This document shows, one piece after another, positions 10,195-20,729 of a stretch of 64,000 nucleotides of DNA (position 1 is its first letter; every line of letters begins with the position of its first letter). The notes beneath the pieces are model-generated. The model ran no database searches. It saw only the letters and a list, made by a program, of their open reading frames with translations, and had not been told where the DNA came from. Made by a program: the position numbers and the translations under genes. Source of the stretch: Mannheimia cairinae (lineage in GTDB: Bacteria; Pseudomonadota; Gammaproteobacteria; Enterobacterales; Pasteurellaceae); NCBI RefSeq assembly GCF_028649535.1, contig NZ_JAQSJE010000004.1:1-64000 (forward strand), written 5' to 3'.

Positions 10195-11178
10195 ATGAAT
10201 ACTCACTCTCAAGAATTTTACCGTGGGCGTTTTTCTGTAGCCCCAATGTTAGATTGGACCACTCGTCATTGTCGTTATTTTCATCGCCAATTTAGCCAAA
10301 ATGCACTGCTTTATACCGAGATGATCACCGCCCCTGCAATTTTGCACGCAAAATATGATTTATTGGAATATTCTCCAGATGAAAATCCGGTTGCCTTTCA
10401 GTTAGGCGGAAGCGACCCAGCCCAACTGGCTCATTGTGCGAAATTAGTGGAAGAACGTGGCTATGCAGAAGTAAACCTTAATGTGGGCTGTCCGTCAGAC
10501 AGAGTGCAAAACGGTATGTTTGGGGCTTGTTTAATGGGTAAAGCCGATTTAGTAGCGGATTGTATTAAAGCGATGCAAGATGCGGTCGAGATCCCTGTTA
10601 CGGTTAAACACCGCATTGGTATTGATGATTTAGATAGTTATGAATTTCTATGCGACTTTATTGAGAAGGTGCAACCCTATAGCCAAGATTTTATTGTCCA
10701 CGCTCGCAAAGCGTGGTTATCCGGCTTAAGCCCGAAAGAAAACCGAGAAATTCCACCGCTTGATTATGAGCGAGTGTATCAACTTAAACGAGATTTCCCA
10801 CATTTAAATATCAGCATTAACGGTGGGATTAAAACCATTGAGGAAATTAAGCATCACTTGCAATTTGTTGATGGCGTAATGGTGGGGCGAGAAGCCTATC
10901 AAAACCCGTCAATGCTTGGCGAAATTGATTCGCAAATTTTTCAGAAAAACAGGCCGCTTGTCAGTGCAAAACAGGCGGTAGAAAAAATGTTCCCTTATAT
11001 CGAACAAGAACTTTCTAAAGGGGTATATTTAAACCACATTGTCCGCCATATGCTAGGTGCATTCCAAAATTGCAAAGGGGCAAGGCAATGGCGACGTCAT
11101 TTAAGTGAAAATGCAACGAAACAAGGGGCTGGTGTAGAGGTTGTAGAGCAAGCATTGGCTTTTGTGAGCGGAAATTAG
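10195..11178 (+). CDS. dusA: tRNA-dihydrouridine(20/20a) synthase DusA
   Basis: A 327-residue flavoenzyme that reduces uridine to dihydrouridine in the tRNA D-loop. The FMN-barrel start SVAPMLDWT, the catalytic cysteine C99 in [12 protein letters not shown], and the [16 protein letters not shown] segment are specific for DusA over DusB and DusC. The length agrees with E. coli. The ATG at 10195 gives the expected N-terminus. It is followed after eight bases by a DUF2301-like gene on the same strand. Confidence 0.95.
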   Translation: MNTHSQEFYRGRFSVAPMLDWTTRHCRYFHRQFSQNALLYTEMITAPAILHAKYDLLEYSPDENPVAFQLGGSDPAQLAHCAKLVEERGYAEVNLNVGCPSDRVQNGMFGACLMGKADLVADCIKAMQDAVEIPVTVKHRIGIDDLDSYEFLCDFIEKVQPYSQDFIVHARKAWLSGLSPKENREIPPLDYERVYQLKRDFPHLNISINGGIKTIEEIKHHLQFVDGVMVGREAYQNPSMLGEIDSQIFQKNRPLVSAKQAVEKMFPYIEQELSKGVYLNHIVRHMLGAFQNCKGARQWRRHLSENATKQGAGVEVVEQALAFVSGN

Positions 11179-11186
11179 GAGGCATT

Positions 11187-11693
11187 ATGGCAGATCCACA
11201 TATTCAATCGCCGATGGATTTTATTGATTATTTAACCGTCATTATTTACCGCAGTGGATTTGTTGTAGCGACAATAATGTTATTTTTGCTACCTTATTAT
11301 GCGGATATTGCTACACAAGGCTTATTGATTGCTGGTGTAATGCTAGCTTCCTCATTGCATTTATATGCCAAATCGTTTCGGATGATTTTCCAATTTAGTG
11401 CTTGGCTAGGCTTGCTTTGTGCGATTTTCAATTTTCCGCTATTAGCTCTTGGGGCAATGTTACTTGTGATTGGCGGATTAAGCTATAAAGAATATTTCTG
11501 CTTTAGGGTATTCGGCTTAAACTTTCAACCTTTGTTTGTAGCGGTGTTATGGTCTGCAGTTGCGTTGGATTTGAGTGTTTTAGTGCAGATCCTAAGTGTT
11601 ATTTGTGGCTTACTATTATTGATATTAAGTATTCAAAAATGGCGAATGCCATTGCATTTTGATATTGGGGATAAGAGCAAATATCAAATTTAA
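11187..11693 (+). CDS. predicted integral membrane protein (DUF2301-like)
   Basis: A 168-residue membrane protein with about five hydrophobic segments. The central KEYFCFRVFGL segment resembles the DUF2301 family of uncharacterised membrane proteins; this assignment is from memory of the family pattern and is moderate. Its AGGAGG-like site just before the ATG is strong. It follows dusA closely, so it is probably co-transcribed, but the sequence does not show any functional link. Confidence 0.7.
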   Translation: MADPHIQSPMDFIDYLTVIIYRSGFVVATIMLFLLPYYADIATQGLLIAGVMLASSLHLYAKSFRMIFQFSAWLGLLCAIFNFPLLALGAMLLVIGGLSYKEYFCFRVFGLNFQPLFVAVLWSAVALDLSVLVQILSVICGLLLLILSIQKWRMPLHFDIGDKSKYQI

Positions 11694-11715
11694 CGATCAC
11701 ATTAAACAAACAGAA

Positions 11716-11744
11716 AAGGCTAGAATCATACAAATTCTAGCCTT
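11716..11744. terminator. terminator between DUF2301-like gene and leuD
   Basis: AAGGCTAGAAT at 11716-11726 pairs perfectly with ATTCTAGCCTT at 11734-11744. The genes on both sides converge on it. The T-tract is better on the minus strand, so it serves leuD best. Confidence 0.8.
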
Positions 11745-11768
11745 ACTTTATATTACGAATAAAAAATA

Positions 11769-12371
11769 TTAGCGTAAAAACGCTGGAATATTTTTCTCAT
11801 AAGCGGCGATAGCATCTTCGTGTTGTAAGGTTAAACCGATATTATCTAAGCCGTTTAATAAGCAGTGGCGGCGGAATTCGTCGAGCTCAAAAGTATAGAC
11901 TTTATCGCCTGCCGTTACCGTCATTGCTTCTAAATCTACGTGAATTTGTTTGCCTTCATTTGCCCATACCCATTGGAAGATTTCGTCCACTTCCTCTTCA
12001 CTTAATTTGATTGGAAGCATATGGTTGTTTAGGCTGTTATTATAGAAAATATCGGCAAAGCTTGGGGCGATCATTACTTTAAAACCATAATCTGCTAATG
12101 CCCAAGGTGCGTGTTCACGTGAAGAGCCACAACCTAAATTTTTACGGGCGAGTAAAATTGTTGCTCCTTGATATTGTGGGAAATTTAACACGAAATCCGG
12201 GTTAAGTTGTGTTTCTTCTGCATCTAAATAACGCCATTCATGGAAAAGGTGTTTACCAAATCCAACGCGGGTGATTGCCTGTAAAAATTGTTTTGGAATA
12301 ATTGCGTCTGTATCCACGTTTGCGGCATCAAGTGGAACCACTAAGCCTGAATGTTGTTTTAATCCTGCCAT
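11769..12371 (-). CDS. leuD: 3-isopropylmalate dehydratase small subunit
   Basis: A 200-residue swivelling subunit of isopropylmalate isomerase, which converts 2-isopropylmalate to 3-isopropylmalate in leucine synthesis. Typical motifs are [18 protein letters not shown] near the N-terminus and [14 protein letters not shown] in the middle. It lies 14 bases downstream of leuC on the same strand and acts as a heterodimer with it. leuA and leuB are not in this window. Confidence 0.97.
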   Translation of the reverse strand: MAGLKQHSGLVVPLDAANVDTDAIIPKQFLQAITRVGFGKHLFHEWRYLDAEETQLNPDFVLNFPQYQGATILLARKNLGCGSSREHAPWALADYGFKVMIAPSFADIFYNNSLNNHMLPIKLSEEEVDEIFQWVWANEGKQIHVDLEAMTVTAGDKVYTFELDEFRRHCLLNGLDNIGLTLQHEDAIAAYEKNIPAFLR

Positions 12372-12385
12372 TTTTTGCTCCTTAC

Positions 12386-13804
12386 TTATGCGTTTAATGC
12401 TATGTTACGAATATCAACAAATTTACCGAACATTGCCGCGGCAGCTGCCATTGCTGGGCTAACTAAGTGGGTACGGCCGTTACGACCTTGGCGGCCTTCA
12501 AAGTTACGGTTTGAGGTTGATGCACAACGTTCCCATTCACCTAAACGGTCATCGTTCATTCCTAAACACATCGAACAACCCGGGTTACGCCATTCTGCTC
12601 CGGCTTCAATGAAGATTTTATCCAAACCTTCTTTTTCCGCTTGCTCTTTTACTAAACCTGAACCCGGTACCACCAAAATGCGTTTTACGTTATCCGCTTT
12701 TTTACGCCCTTTCATTACTGCTGCTGCTGCACGTAAATCTTCTATACGAGCATTAGTACAAGAGCCGATAAAGACTTGATCAACCGGAATTTCTTTTAGA
12801 TCTACGTTAGCCTCTAAACCGATATAGGCTAAGGCTTTTTCCGCTGAAGCACGAGTTACTGGATCGCTCATTTCAGCAGGGTTAGGTACAACTTGGTCAA
12901 TGCCGATAACTTGCCCTGGGTTAGTGCCCCAAGTAACTTGTGGTGCAATGTCTTTCGCCTCTAAAATCACTTCTGCATCATAAACCGCACCTTCGTCCGT
13001 TTTTAAGGTTTTCCAATATTCAATAGCATCGTCCCAATCTTTGCCTTTTGGTGCATGTGGGCGGTCTTTTAAATAAGCGAATGTTGTTTCATCTGGGGCA
13101 ACGATACCGGCTTTCGCACCGAATTCAATCGCCATATTACATACTGTCATTCGCCCTTCCATAGAAAGATCACGAATGGCTTCACCGCAGAATTCAACTA
13201 CATAGCCTGTTCCACCTGCCATTGTAGTTTTGCCAATAATGGCTAACACAATATCTTTTGCGGTAATGCCCGGATTGACTTTGCCACGCACTTCCACTTT
13301 CATACTTTTTGCACGTGCTTGTTTTAAGGTTTGAGTAGCAAGTACGTGTTCAACTTCAGAAGTACCAATACCAAATGCAAGAGCCCCAAAAGCACCGTGT
13401 GTGGCGGTGTGAGAGTCGCCACATACAATCGTCATTCCCGGTAAAGTTAAGCCTTGTTCCGGCCCCATTACGTGCACGATACCTTGTTGTTTAGTGGTTA
13501 TATCAAAAAGCGAAATACCAGTTGCGGCACAATTTTTTTCTAATTCTAAAACTTGGATTTTAGCCTGACCTTCAAGTTGTTGAACATCACGCACTTGGGT
13601 TGAAATGCTGTGATCCATTGTGCCGAATGTTTTGTTCACTTGGCGAACTTGGCGACCTGCAACACGTAAGCCATCAAAAGCTTGTGGAGAGGTAACTTCG
13701 TGAATTAAGTGGCGGTTAATATAGATAATCGGTGTTTCGCCTTCGGCTTCATACACCACGTGTGAATCGAATAGTTTTTCGTACAATGTTTTTGCTTTCT
13801 GCAT
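12386..13804 (-). CDS. leuC: 3-isopropylmalate dehydratase large subunit
   Basis: A 472-residue aconitase-family subunit that holds the 4Fe-4S cluster of isopropylmalate isomerase. The cluster cysteines are visible in [10 protein letters not shown] and in [11 protein letters not shown]. The open frame allows an upstream TTG at 13816, but the sequence TTGGAACATTTT then serves as the ribosome-binding site for ATG at 13804, giving the family N-terminus ([11 protein letters not shown]). It heads a leuC-leuD pair and is divergent from oppA across a 434-base gap. No leucine leader peptide was seen in front of it. Confidence 0.96.
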   Translation of the reverse strand: MQKAKTLYEKLFDSHVVYEAEGETPIIYINRHLIHEVTSPQAFDGLRVAGRQVRQVNKTFGTMDHSISTQVRDVQQLEGQAKIQVLELEKNCAATGISLFDITTKQQGIVHVMGPEQGLTLPGMTIVCGDSHTATHGAFGALAFGIGTSEVEHVLATQTLKQARAKSMKVEVRGKVNPGITAKDIVLAIIGKTTMAGGTGYVVEFCGEAIRDLSMEGRMTVCNMAIEFGAKAGIVAPDETTFAYLKDRPHAPKGKDWDDAIEYWKTLKTDEGAVYDAEVILEAKDIAPQVTWGTNPGQVIGIDQVVPNPAEMSDPVTRASAEKALAYIGLEANVDLKEIPVDQVFIGSCTNARIEDLRAAAAVMKGRKKADNVKRILVVPGSGLVKEQAEKEGLDKIFIEAGAEWRNPGCSMCLGMNDDRLGEWERCASTSNRNFEGRQGRNGRTHLVSPAMAAAAAMFGKFVDIRNIALNA

Positions 13805-14238
13805 AAAATGTTCCAACTCGAAATAAAATGTTAAATTTTTTTAGTTATAACAAGCGGTTAAATTTGCAAGAAATTTTACAAAAACAACCGCTTGTTTATG
13901 ATGAATACGACTATAACGATTAAAAAAACGAAAGTAAAATATAATTTTTGCTGAAAATAACGATTTTTATTCTGTTGAATAAGCTGAAAAATAGCATTAA
14001 TTGATAATGCTTAGAATATTATTCTGCTTAATGCGTAACTTATAGCAAGTTATCTAGAGATTAAAAGCGTTTATAGAGCTATTTTCTTCTTTCGTTTTTT
14101 GTTAAATTTTTTGTAGTGAAAGGTGATTCTTATCACAGTTTCAAAAAAATTATCTTGAAATAAAAAATAATAATCTCTAGACTCAAAAAAATTTATTTCG
14201 AATAAAATTAAATAATTGTTTATTAATGGAGATTAAAT
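13805..14238. other. leuC-oppA divergent intergenic region with inverted uptake signals
   Basis: The 434 bases hold no gene. AACAAGCGGTT at 13849-13859 and AACCGCTTGTT at 13886-13896 form an inverted pair of uptake cores with an A/T tail between them. The rest is very A/T-rich and must contain both promoters; many near-matches to TATAAT exist, and I cannot choose one. The oppA ribosome-binding site (TGGAGAT) is at 14227-14233. Confidence 0.65.
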
Positions 14239-15874
14239 ATGCAATCTAAATTCTCGCTTTCATTTTTAACAGCCTCACTAGTATTAGGTCTATCAGCAAA
14301 TGTATTTGCAGCTAAAGTGCCAGAAGGAACCGTATTATCAGATAAACAAGAAATTACCATTAATAATGGGGCGGAGCCATCAAGTTTCGACCCGCATAAA
14401 ATTGAAGGTGTACCAGAAGCTCAAGTTGCATATCAATTATTTGAGGGATTAATTACAAAAGATTCTGATGGTAATCTTCAGCCAGGAGCAGCAGAATCTT
14501 GGGAAAGCTCTCCTGATTACAAAACTTGGACATTTAAATTACGTCAAGATGCAAAATGGTCTAATGGCGAACCTGTAACCGCACACGACTTTGTGTTTGC
14601 TTGGCAACGTTTAGTTAATCCACTCACAGCCTCGCCTTATTCTAGTTATTTAACTTATTTAAATGTGGAAAATGCTCAAGAAATTATTGATGGCAACAAA
14701 AAAAGCAGAAGAGCTAGGTGTGAAAGCGATTGACGATTTTACTTTCCAAGTACAATTAACCCAGCCTGTGCCTTATGCTGTAGAGCTTTCTACACACGCA
14801 TCTCTATTACCTGTTAATAAAGCATTAGTTGAAAAATTAGGTGATGCTTGGGTGAAAAAAGAGAATTTAGTCGGAAACGGAGCCTATAAATTAGCCGATC
14901 ACGTTATTAACGAAAAAATTGTTTTTGAGCGTAACCCAAATTATTGGAATGATAAAGAAACGGTAATTAATAAAGCTACTTTCTTAGCGATCGCAAACGC
15001 AACAACAGATGTTTCACGTTACCGTGCTGGTGATTTAGATATGACAAACTATGCATTACCGCCAGAGCAGTTTGCAACCTTGAAAAAAGATCTTCCAGAC
15101 GAAGTATTTACTGCTAGAACGCTTTCAACTTATTACTACGAATTTAATCATACTAAAGCCCCTTTTGATAATGTAAAAGTACGTGAAGCATTAAACTTAG
15201 CGTTAGATAGAACCATTATTACTGACAAAGTATTAGGACAAGGGCAAACACCAACTTACGTATTTACTCCACCTTATATTCACGAGGGGGAGAAAATTCA
15301 GCAACCAGCTTATTCAACGGAATCTTTAGCAGATAGAAAAGCCAAAGCGTTAAAATTATTAGAAGAAGCTGGTTATAGCAAAGCAAACCCATTGAAATTC
15401 ACGGTGCTTTATAACACGAATGACAACCATAAGAAAATTGCGATTGCAGTTTCTTCGCTTTGGAAACAAGCTACCAACGGTGTTGTTGATGTGAAATTAG
15501 AAAACCAAGAGTGGAAAACTTTCTTAGATACTCGCCGTAATGCGAATTATGATGTCTCTCGTGCAGGCTGGTCTGCAGACTATAACCAAGCGACAACTTT
15601 TATTAATTATTTCTTGTCAAATTCAAGTAATAATACGGCCTTTTATAAAAGTGATGCTTACGATGCTGCGGTTGCAGAATCTTATAAGGCAACGGATGCA
15701 GCAGGCCGAGCAGAAGCATATGCTAAAGCTGAAGAGCAACTTGCAAAAGATTTTGCCATTATGCCAATTTACAACTATGTGAACCCTCGCTTAGTTAAAC
15801 CTTATGTAAAAGGCTACACAGGAAAAGATCCACAAGATGATATTTTCATCCGTAACTTATACATTGTGAAATAA
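14239..15874 (+). pseudogene. oppA: oligopeptide-binding protein OppA, frameshifted
   Basis: Together the two frames encode about 545 residues of a periplasmic peptide-binding protein of the SBP_bac_5 family, close to E. coli OppA in length. A signal peptide ends near residue 24 (ANVFA). The first frame (14239-14733) leaves the family sequence at a run of seven A at 14698-14704. The second frame then continues it (KKAEELGVKAIDD). Removing one A restores a single frame. A programmed -1 shift would not fix it, because a +1 (or -2) change is needed. It may be a real mutation, a phase-variable homopolymer or a base-calling error. No oppBCDF genes are adjacent. Confidence 0.85.
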
Positions 15875-15881
15875 TATGTTT

Positions 15882-15918
15882 AAGGTTGGTTATTGAGAGA
15901 TAATCAACCTTTTATTTT
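15882..15918 (+). terminator. oppA terminator
   Basis: AAGGTTGGTTAT at 15882-15893 pairs with ATAATCAACCTT around 15900-15911, with one G-T pair, followed by a T-rich stretch to about 15918. It ends the oppA transcript before acyP. Confidence 0.8.
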
Positions 15919-15930
15919 TAAGAGAACAAG

Positions 15931-16203
15931 ATGGAAACCAGATTATTTTCAGTTTATGGACGTGTTCAAGGTGTTGCTTTTCGCTTTTTTACCTTACAAG
16001 AGGCTCGAAAATTAGGCATAAAAGGCTACGCTAGGAATAGAGATGATAACTCAGTAGAAGTGGTGGCTACGGCAGATAGTGAAACCTTAGCTCAATTTGA
16101 AAAGTGGCTACATAAAGGCTCACCAGCTGCTAAGGTTGAACAAGTTATTGTAAGTGATTATTTAGGTAGTGAAGTATTCCGCCAATTTGAGATAAGGCAT
16201 TAA
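15931..16203 (+). CDS. acyP: acylphosphatase
   Basis: A 90-residue cytosolic enzyme that hydrolyses acyl phosphates. The catalytic arginine is R18 in GRVQGVAFR, and the catalytic asparagine is N36 in GYARNRDD. The length matches the family. The start at 15931 is preceded by AAGAGA. It stands alone between the oppA terminator and the convergent rimI gene. Confidence 0.93.
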   Translation: METRLFSVYGRVQGVAFRFFTLQEARKLGIKGYARNRDDNSVEVVATADSETLAQFEKWLHKGSPAAKVEQVIVSDYLGSEVFRQFEIRH

Positions 16204-16235
16204 ATTATATTTCATACCAGATAGTGAATCTTAGT

Positions 16236-16673
16236 TTACAAATACAATGCCATAATCACCGCATTTTCCTTCCCACCTTCAGGGGTTGGGTAATAATTTT
16301 TGCGAATGGTAACTTCATTAAAACCAAGGGAATTATAGAGCCGTTGTGCCGCAATATTTGATTCTCTAACCTCTAGCCACAATGTAGCAATGCCTTTTTG
16401 TTGTAGTTGCAAAATAAGTTCGGAAAGTAACCGCTTGCCAAAGCCTTGATGTTGGAAGGCTGGATCAACCGCAATATTAAATAAAGTCGCTTCATCTAAC
16501 ACAATCTGGCTAATTGCAAATGCCACAATCTGCTCATTTTCGACTAATTTTAAATTCAGATATTTCTCGCCTTGGTTATTTAGCAAAGTCCCTTTCGACC
16601 ACGGCACTAAATGGGCTTTTTGCTCAATTTCAAATAAACGTTCAAAATCTTGCTCATTGATTATCTCAATCAC
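16236..16673 (-). CDS. rimI: ribosomal protein S18-alanine N-acetyltransferase RimI
   Basis: A 145-residue GNAT enzyme that acetylates the N-terminal alanine of ribosomal protein S18. The acetyl-CoA loop HQGFGKRLL and the segment LFNIAVDPAFQ are typical. A start further upstream would run into holD. The GTG at 16673 overlaps the holD stop (GTGA) and gives the family N-terminus, so I chose it. The holD-rimI pair is conserved in E. coli as well. Confidence 0.9.
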   Translation of the reverse strand: MIEIINEQDFERLFEIEQKAHLVPWSKGTLLNNQGEKYLNLKLVENEQIVAFAISQIVLDEATLFNIAVDPAFQHQGFGKRLLSELILQLQQKGIATLWLEVRESNIAAQRLYNSLGFNEVTIRKNYYPTPEGGKENAVIMALYL

Positions 16674-17089
16674 ACTACTTCTCCAAAATGCTGTAAATAG
16701 GTGTCCATTTGTTGCCAAAGTTTGCGTTTTTGTGCAGCTTGTTCAAGCTCTTGCCAACAAGAACTTTGCCAAGCGGTCTGATTTGCAAAAAGTTTTGCAA
16801 TTTTAACCGCTTGCGTTTCTGGCTGAATCAACCAAAAAACTGGCGAGTGAGTAAATACTAACCGTTGCGATTGTTCGCTATTCAACCATTGATATTCGTT
16901 TTGTTGAAGATTTAGCACCCGTAAAATATCCGCAAAAAAGCGACTCTGTTGGTAATCTTCCTCACATACGACTACTAATTTCGCACTCTGACTTAACCGT
17001 ATTTGAGCATCGCCTTTTAGCACTTGCGGTTTAGCAAGCACCCATTGCGAAATTCCCATTTCTTGTAACAATAAATCACGCCGATTCAT
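16670..17089 (-). CDS. holD: DNA polymerase III psi subunit HolD
   Basis: A 139-residue clamp-loader accessory protein that links the gamma complex to chi and single-strand binding protein. The N-terminus MNRRDLLLQEMGISQW matches the family pattern (RRDxxLQxxGIxQW), the part that contacts the clamp loader. The ATG at 17089 is chosen over one at 17101, because GAGG lies six bases before it. Its partner chi (holC) is at 54674-55111. It is translationally coupled to rimI. Confidence 0.88.
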   Translation of the reverse strand: MNRRDLLLQEMGISQWVLAKPQVLKGDAQIRLSQSAKLVVVCEEDYQQSRFFADILRVLNLQQNEYQWLNSEQSQRLVFTHSPVFWLIQPETQAVKIAKLFANQTAWQSSCWQELEQAAQKRKLWQQMDTYLQHFGEVV

Positions 17090-17242
17090 CTTAAACCTCA
17101 TAAAATTTCAGGCATAGTACCAAAACTCGCCCCAATGCGGAAATTTTTTCAAAAAATAACGATTTTTCGCAAAGAAAGGCAAGATTTATCAGCTTAAATT
17201 CGGTATATTCTCAGCCAATATTATTCGCAATAGGTTTTAAAA

Positions 17243-18232
17243 ATGCTCTCTTTAGAAAGTGAAGTGCTTGAACGCCACGTAACGTTATTTCAACAAAAAT
17301 CCGTATTACTTTTTGGCGATGTGCGAGATGATTTTGCTCATCAGCTACAATCCATAACTAAAAACGTTGCCGTATTTAGTAGCTATTTTGATTATGCTCG
17401 CCACAATACGCACGCAGAATTTGGTTTAGAATGCCATTTGAAAGCAGATTTGGCCGTTTTTTATTGGACCAAAAATAAACAAGAGTGCCAATTTCAGCTA
17501 TTACAATGGCTTTCCCAATGCCAAGTCGGGCAAGAAATGTTAATTATCGGCGAAAATCGAGCCGGTGTACGTTCGGTTGAAAAGATGCTAGAGCCTTTCG
17601 GCAATATTGCCAAAATTGATTCTGCTCGCCGTTGTGGCTTGTATCATTTTGAACTAAATAGCGTGCCAACCTTTGATTGCAAAACATTTTGGAAATCTTA
17701 CCGCTTGCAAGATCTAAACATCTTCGCCTTGCCTGCCGTATTTAGTTCCGCAGAGTTGGATAACGGCACAAAACTACTGCTTTCCACCTTTGACAAAGCC
17801 GATAGACTAAAAGGCAAAGTGCTTGATTTAGGTTGTGGGGCGGGGGTAATTGGAGCCACGCTTAAACAGCAATTTGGCAAAATTAAACTCACGATGAGCG
17901 ATATTCACGCAATGGCGATTGAGTCCAGCCGCCGAACATTAGCTGAAAATCAATTAGAGGGAGAAGTTGTTACAAGCGATGTGTTCTCGCATATTACCGA
18001 ACGTTTTGATTTGATCGTTTCTAACCCACCATTTCACGATGGGGTTGATACCGCCTACCGTGCAGTGGAAGAGTTAATTTTCCAAGCCAAAAACCATTTA
18101 ACCAAAGGTGGGGAATTACGCATTGTGGCAAACGCCTTCTTACCTTACCCTGATTTGTTGGATAAAGCATTTGGCAAACACAACGTTCTGGCAAAATCGA
18201 CCAAATTTAAGGTGTATTCAGCAAGAGCATAG
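17243..18232 (+). CDS. rsmC: 16S rRNA (guanine-1207-N2)-methyltransferase RsmC
   Basis: A 329-residue methyltransferase with two related halves. The C-terminal half holds the S-adenosylmethionine motif LDLGCGAG (194-201) and the catalytic NPPFHDG (251-257). The N-terminal half is degenerate, as in E. coli RsmC. It modifies G1207 in the small ribosomal subunit. It is transcribed alone, divergent from holD, with about 100 bases before the his leader. Confidence 0.94.
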   Translation: MLSLESEVLERHVTLFQQKSVLLFGDVRDDFAHQLQSITKNVAVFSSYFDYARHNTHAEFGLECHLKADLAVFYWTKNKQECQFQLLQWLSQCQVGQEMLIIGENRAGVRSVEKMLEPFGNIAKIDSARRCGLYHFELNSVPTFDCKTFWKSYRLQDLNIFALPAVFSSAELDNGTKLLLSTFDKADRLKGKVLDLGCGAGVIGATLKQQFGKIKLTMSDIHAMAIESSRRTLAENQLEGEVVTSDVFSHITERFDLIVSNPPFHDGVDTAYRAVEELIFQAKNHLTKGGELRIVANAFLPYPDLLDKAFGKHNVLAKSTKFKVYSARA

Positions 18233-18280
18233 CGACAAATTTCATTGCACAGAAAAAAGCATAATTTGCTGAAAAATTAC

Positions 18281-18308
18281 TTGCTATTTATTTTTTCTTA
18301 GCGTAAAT
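18281..18308 (+). promoter_or_regulatory. possible his operon promoter
   Basis: TTGCTA at 18281-18286 and GTAAAT at 18303-18308 are separated by 16 bases and lie about 30 bases before the leader peptide start. The match to the sigma-70 consensus is moderate, so this is a candidate only. Confidence 0.4.
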
Positions 18309-18336
18309 TCGTTTCATACAGTTTTGGAGAAACACA

Positions 18337-18378
18337 ATGAATTTTAACTGCACAGTACATCACCACCATTTTTCCTGA
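18337..18378 (+). CDS. hisL: histidine operon leader peptide
   Basis: A 13-codon leader reading MNFNCTVHHHHFS, with four consecutive histidine codons (CAT CAC CAC CAT at 18358-18369). A GGAGA ribosome-binding site lies at 18325-18329. In enterobacterial his operons, ribosome stalling on such a run during histidine shortage prevents the attenuator hairpin from forming. It is followed by the expected hairpins and then, unexpectedly, by a RhuM-Fic gene rather than hisG. The identification rests on the histidine run and context and is strong. Confidence 0.93.
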   Translation: MNFNCTVHHHHFS

Positions 18379-18402
18379 TATCTTTCGGGCATTTGGTGTG
18401 TG

Positions 18403-18479
18403 CGGAAGATAAATCTTCCGAGTAAGTGCAGCAATATATAAATAATCTCTCGGAAGGCAACTTTCGAGAGATTTTTTTA
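18403..18479 (+). terminator. his operon attenuator
   Basis: A first hairpin, CGGAAGAT/ATCTTCCG, is at 18403-18420. The terminator stem AATCTCTCG (18444-18452) with CGAGAGATT (18465-18473) is followed by a T-run to 18478. CTTTCGG at 18382-18388 and the CGGAAG segments offer alternative pairings typical of an antiterminator. The layout is the standard histidine attenuation control. The terminator ends 32 bases before the RhuM-Fic start codon. Confidence 0.9.
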
Positions 18480-18510
18480 TATCTAAACTTTTCCGTTATA
18501 GGAGAAATTA

Positions 18511-19500
18511 ATGACAAACCCAATAGAAATTTACCAAGCTAAAGACGGCACAACGCAAGTAGAAGTCAGGTTTGAAAACGACACTGTTTGGCTATCGCAA
18601 GGTCAAATGGCAAAAATTTTTGGAACAACTACTGATAATATTAGCTTGCACTTGAAAAATATTTTTGCTGAAAACGAACTTGATGAAAATTTAACCACCA
18701 AGGATTCCTCGGTAGTTCGGCAAGAAGGTAAACGACAAGTTACTCGTAAATTAAAATACTATAACTTAGATGCCATTATCTCAGTGGGATACCGTGTAAA
18801 ATCCAAATCTGCAACACAATTTCGTATCTGGGCAACCGCTCGCTTAAAAGATTATTTAGTTAAAGGTTATGCGATTAATCAACAGCGTTTACAACAAAAT
18901 GCTCACGAATTAGAACAAGCCTTAGCATTAATTCAGAAAACCGCAAATTCATCAGAATTAACATTGGAAAGCGGTCGGGGTTTGGTCGATATTGTTAGCC
19001 GTTATACCCACACTTTTTTATGGCTACAACAGTATGATGAAGGTTTATTGACCGAGCCTAAAACACAAACCGGAGGTGTATTAGCTGATTTGCCAACGGT
19101 ACGAACAGCTTTGGCAGAGCTTAAGCAACAACTTATGGCACGTGGCGAAGCCTCAGAATTATTTGGTCGTGAGCGTGAAGATGGTTTGGCGGCAATTTGG
19201 GGAAATTTGGATCAAACAGTTTTTGGCGAACCAGCTTACCCGAGTGTGGAGGCTAAAGCTGCTCATCTGCTCTATTTTGTGGTAAAAAATCATCCGTTTT
19301 CAGACGGCAATAAACGCAGCGGGGCATTTTTGTTTGTCGATTTTCTACATCGCAATGGTCGCTTGCTCAACCAAGAACAACAGCCGATTATCAATGATAC
19401 TGGCTTGGCGGCATTGACTTTACTTGTGGCAGAATCCGACCCGAAACAGAAAGAAACATTAATTCGTTTAATTATGCATATGCTGAAAAATAACAATTAA
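18511..19500 (+). CDS. RhuM-Fic/Doc fusion protein
   Basis: A 329-residue protein. Residues 1-125 match the RhuM virulence-protein domain, with a helix-turn-helix-like start (VWLSQGQMAKIFGTTTDNIS). The C-terminal half is a Fic/Doc domain with the active-site loop HPFSDGNKRS at 271-280. Fic enzymes move AMP, or another phosphate-containing group, onto target proteins; the lysine in GNKR is the Doc-like variant. A TAGGAG site lies just before the ATG. It is the first gene after the his attenuator, so its transcription should rise when histidine is short. No antitoxin-like gene is adjacent. The target is unknown. Confidence 0.88.
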   Translation: MTNPIEIYQAKDGTTQVEVRFENDTVWLSQGQMAKIFGTTTDNISLHLKNIFAENELDENLTTKDSSVVRQEGKRQVTRKLKYYNLDAIISVGYRVKSKSATQFRIWATARLKDYLVKGYAINQQRLQQNAHELEQALALIQKTANSSELTLESGRGLVDIVSRYTHTFLWLQQYDEGLLTEPKTQTGGVLADLPTVRTALAELKQQLMARGEASELFGREREDGLAAIWGNLDQTVFGEPAYPSVEAKAAHLLYFVVKNHPFSDGNKRSGAFLFVDFLHRNGRLLNQEQQPIINDTGLAALTLLVAESDPKQKETLIRLIMHMLKNNN

Positions 19501-19512
19501 AAGAGCGGTTGA

Positions 19513-20716
<1,204 letters not shown>

Positions 20717-20729
20717 GCAGGAGAACAAT

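Noticed and set aside
14690-14740. Programmed ribosomal frameshift in oppA at the A-run
   Set aside because: The A-run resembles a slippery site, but joining the frames needs a +1 or -2 shift, not the usual -1, and OppA genes are not known to be made this way.
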